In this document: in pieces, positions 18,240 to 20,000 of the stretch | Position numbering within the stretch: the first letter of the stretch is position 1 | Layout: the number at the start of each line of letters is the position of its first letter | Source of the DNA: Mesostigma viride | Lineage: Eukaryota > Streptophyta > Mesostigmatophyceae > Mesostigmatales > Mesostigmataceae | Assembly (NCBI GenBank): GCA_009746045.1 | Contig: RPFO01000263.1 | Coordinates: 27,501 to 47,500 of the forward strand | Direction of reading: 5' to 3' | Length of the DNA: 20,000 nt | Position numbers and translations under genes: made by a program | The notes under the pieces: model-generated | Databases searched by the model: none | What the model was told of the DNA's origin: nothing | The model's input: only the letters and a program-made list of their open reading frames with translations

Positions 18240-18624
18240 GTTGACTACTAACGATTAAAGGCTAGGTGAGGTGTGGGTGGGTTTTCCACCGGGCGATTGC
18301 AAAGGGGCGCAGGGCAAGGGCACCTGAGTGATGGTGTGAGGTTGGGGGGGAGGGTGCAGGCCAGAGCAAGAGCCAGGGCTATGGCGATGGTGAAGGCTAG
18401 GTAGGGCGAGGGGGGCGTGAAAGCGATGGAAAGCGAGGGCGAGGGGAAGCGCGCAGGTGTAGGTAGTGGAGAGGAAGCAGCAGAATGAAAGCGAGGGTAA
18501 AAGGGCCAGGGCTAGGTAGGGTGAGGATGGACCCCAGTGCGCGAGTGTGCAGATGGGACCTGAGCGAGGGCGAGGGCAAGTGCGCCCAGGTGAGGGCCAG
18601 TGAGGGCGGGGGTGATGGCACCGA
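18240..18624. repeat. Truncated satellite monomer (385 bp)
   Basis: At about 18403-18418 the sequence jumps from GGCTAGGTAGGGCGAGGG directly to CGTGAAAGCGATGG. It skips the roughly 250 bp that normally lie between them (the GGGCCCCACTGGG block, the CTGAGTGAGGGCAGC block and the hexamer run). Both flanks of the junction are GGGCGA-like, so deletion by unequal pairing at the hexamers is likely. Confidence 0.9.
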
Positions 18625-20000
18625 GTTGACTACTAACGATTGAAGGCTAGGTGAGTTGTGGGTGGGTTTTCCACCGGGCGATTGCAAAGGGGCCCAGGGC
18701 AAGGGCACCTGAGTGATGGTGCGAGGTTGGGGGGGAGGGTGCAGGCCAGAGCAAGAGCGAGGGCTATGGCGATGGTGAAGGCTAGTGTAGGGCGAGGGCG
18801 GGCCCCACTGGGCAAACAAATGCACAGGGGGCCTGAGCGAGGGCGCGGGCAAGAGGTGCAGTGGAAGGCTGCGGATGAGTGAGCCTGAGTGAGGGCAGCA
18901 GAGCTAGGGCTGTGCTCTAGGATGAGAGTGAGGGTGAGGGCTGGGGACGCTGAGCATAAGCGAGGGCCATAGCGGGGATGAAGACAATGGAGGGTGAGGG
19001 TGGCCCCCACCGGGCGAGGGCGAGGGTGAGGGCGAGGGCGAGGGCGAGGGCGAGTGAAAGCGATGGAAAGCGAGGGTGAGGGAAAGCGCGCAGGTGTAGG
19101 TAGTGGAGAGGGAGCAGCAGAATGAAAGCGAGGGTAAAAGGGCCAGGGCTAGGTAGGGTGAGGATGGGCCCCAGTGCGCGAGTGTGCAGATGGGACCTGA
19201 GCGAGGGCGAGGGCAAGTGCGCCCAGGTGAGGGCCAGTGAGGGCGGGGGTGATGGCACCGAGTTGACTACTAACGATTGAAGGCGAAGTGAGGTGTGGGT
19301 GGGTTTTCCACCGGGCGATTGCAAAGGGGCCCAGGGCAAGGGCACCTGAGTGATGGTGCGAGGTTGGGGGTGAGGGTAAAGGCCAGAGCAAGGGCCAGGT
19401 CTATAGCGATGCTGAAGCTAGTGTAGGGCGAGGGCGGGCCCCACTGGGCAAACAAATGCACAGGGGGCCTGAGCGAGGGCGCGGGCGAGAGGTGCAGAGG
19501 AAGGCTGCGGGTGAGAGAGGCTGAGTGAGGGCAGCAGAGCTAGGGCTGTGCTTTAGGGTGGGAGTGAGGGTGAGGGCTAGGGACACTGAGCATAAGCGAG
19601 GGCCATAGCGGGGATGAAGACCAAGGAGAGTGAGGGTGGCCCCCACCTGGCGAGGGCGAGGGTGAGGGCGAGGGCGAGGGCGAGGGCGAGTGAAAGCGAT
19701 GAAAAGCGAGGGCGAGGGAAAGCGCGCAGGTGTAGGTAGTGGAGAGGGAGCAGCAGAATGAAAGCGAGGGTAGAAGGGCCAGGGCTAGGTAGGGTGAGGA
19801 TGGGCCCCCGTGCGCGAGTGTGCAGATGGGACCTGAGCGAGGGCGAGGGCAAGTGAGCCCAGGTGAGGGCCAGTGAGGGCGGGGGTGATGGCACCGAGTT
19901 GACTACTAACGATTAAAGGCTAGGTGAGGTGTGGGTGGGTTTTCCACCGGGCGATTGCAAAGGGGCGCAGGGCAAGGGCACCTGAGTGATGGTGTGAGGT

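Larger units (their letters stand above)
12843..20000. repeat. G-rich satellite with higher-order repeat structure
   Basis: A continuous tandem array to the window edge. The landmark GTTGACTACTAACGATT begins at 13202, 13839, 14461, 15084, 15720, 16342, 16965, 17601, 18240, 18625, 19262 and 19898, giving spacings of 637, 622, 623, 636, 622, 623, 636, 639, 385, 637 and 636. Monomers are thus about 622-639 bp, and three of them form a 1881-bp higher-order unit repeated from 13202 to 16965. From 16965 the period becomes about 1660 (636+639+385). Much of the 14-15 bp length difference between monomers comes from the number of GGGCGA hexamers after CCACCGGGC. The plus strand is G-rich. Open frames on either strand are low-complexity and simply repeat with the satellite. 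Confidence 0.96.

Noticed and set aside
12881-19894. Many minus-strand frames of 60-240 residues rich in Leu/Ala/Pro/Ser
   Set aside because: They recur with the satellite period, change frame with single-base length differences (for example seven versus six G after GGTT at 13310 and 15187) and lack domains.

Overview
This is a repeat-dominated stretch of a eukaryotic nuclear genome, with no prokaryotic gene organisation, no rRNA and no tRNA that I can recognise. A Ty1/copia-class LTR retrotransposon, kilobase-long tetranucleotide arrays, AATAAA-type sites and a large G-rich satellite with higher-order structure fit a protist or alga. I cannot assign a species from the sequence. Coding-like sequence is confined to the decayed retroelement (about 2.68-8.67 kb, minus strand) and one intact unrecognised reading frame (11675-12523, plus strand).

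Layout. (1) 1-1860: a compound unit of about 1.06 kb, present twice, each copy being a (CCCA)n array, then an octamer array (GCAGCCAC / ACAGCCAC), then about 180-215 bp of unique sequence. (2) 1861-2682: spacer with a weak minus-strand reading frame. (3) 2683-8672: a complete LTR element with two similar LTRs, a 6-bp target duplication (AACGTA), a purine tract and remains of gag, integrase, protease-like, RT and RNase H domains, all on the minus strand. It is broken by about eight frameshifts, three in-frame TAG codons and a small nested insertion. (4) 8755-9632: an 878-bp (CCTA)n-(ACAT)n-(CCTA)n tract. (5) 9633-11674: intergenic DNA with a three-armed inverted repeat, GGGTGTACAC repeats and a tandem array of roughly 82-94-bp units, two of which carry a perfect 31-bp palindrome. 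(6) 11675-12523: a 282-residue hypothetical protein whose 3' end runs into strong hairpins and an AATAAA site. (7) 12843-20000, continuing past the window: a GGGCGA-rich satellite with monomers of about 622-639 bp arranged in a trimeric higher-order repeat of 1881 bp, which changes to a second form of about 1660 bp containing a deleted monomer.

The most notable observation is the domain order of the retroelement. RT and RNase H are copia-like, but the only aspartic-protease-like domain lies between the integrase C-terminal domain and RT, in the same frame as the integrase tail, instead of between gag and integrase. The other strong structural result is the higher-order organisation, conversion patch and form switch in the satellite. 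No gene in the window appears to form an operon or pathway with another.
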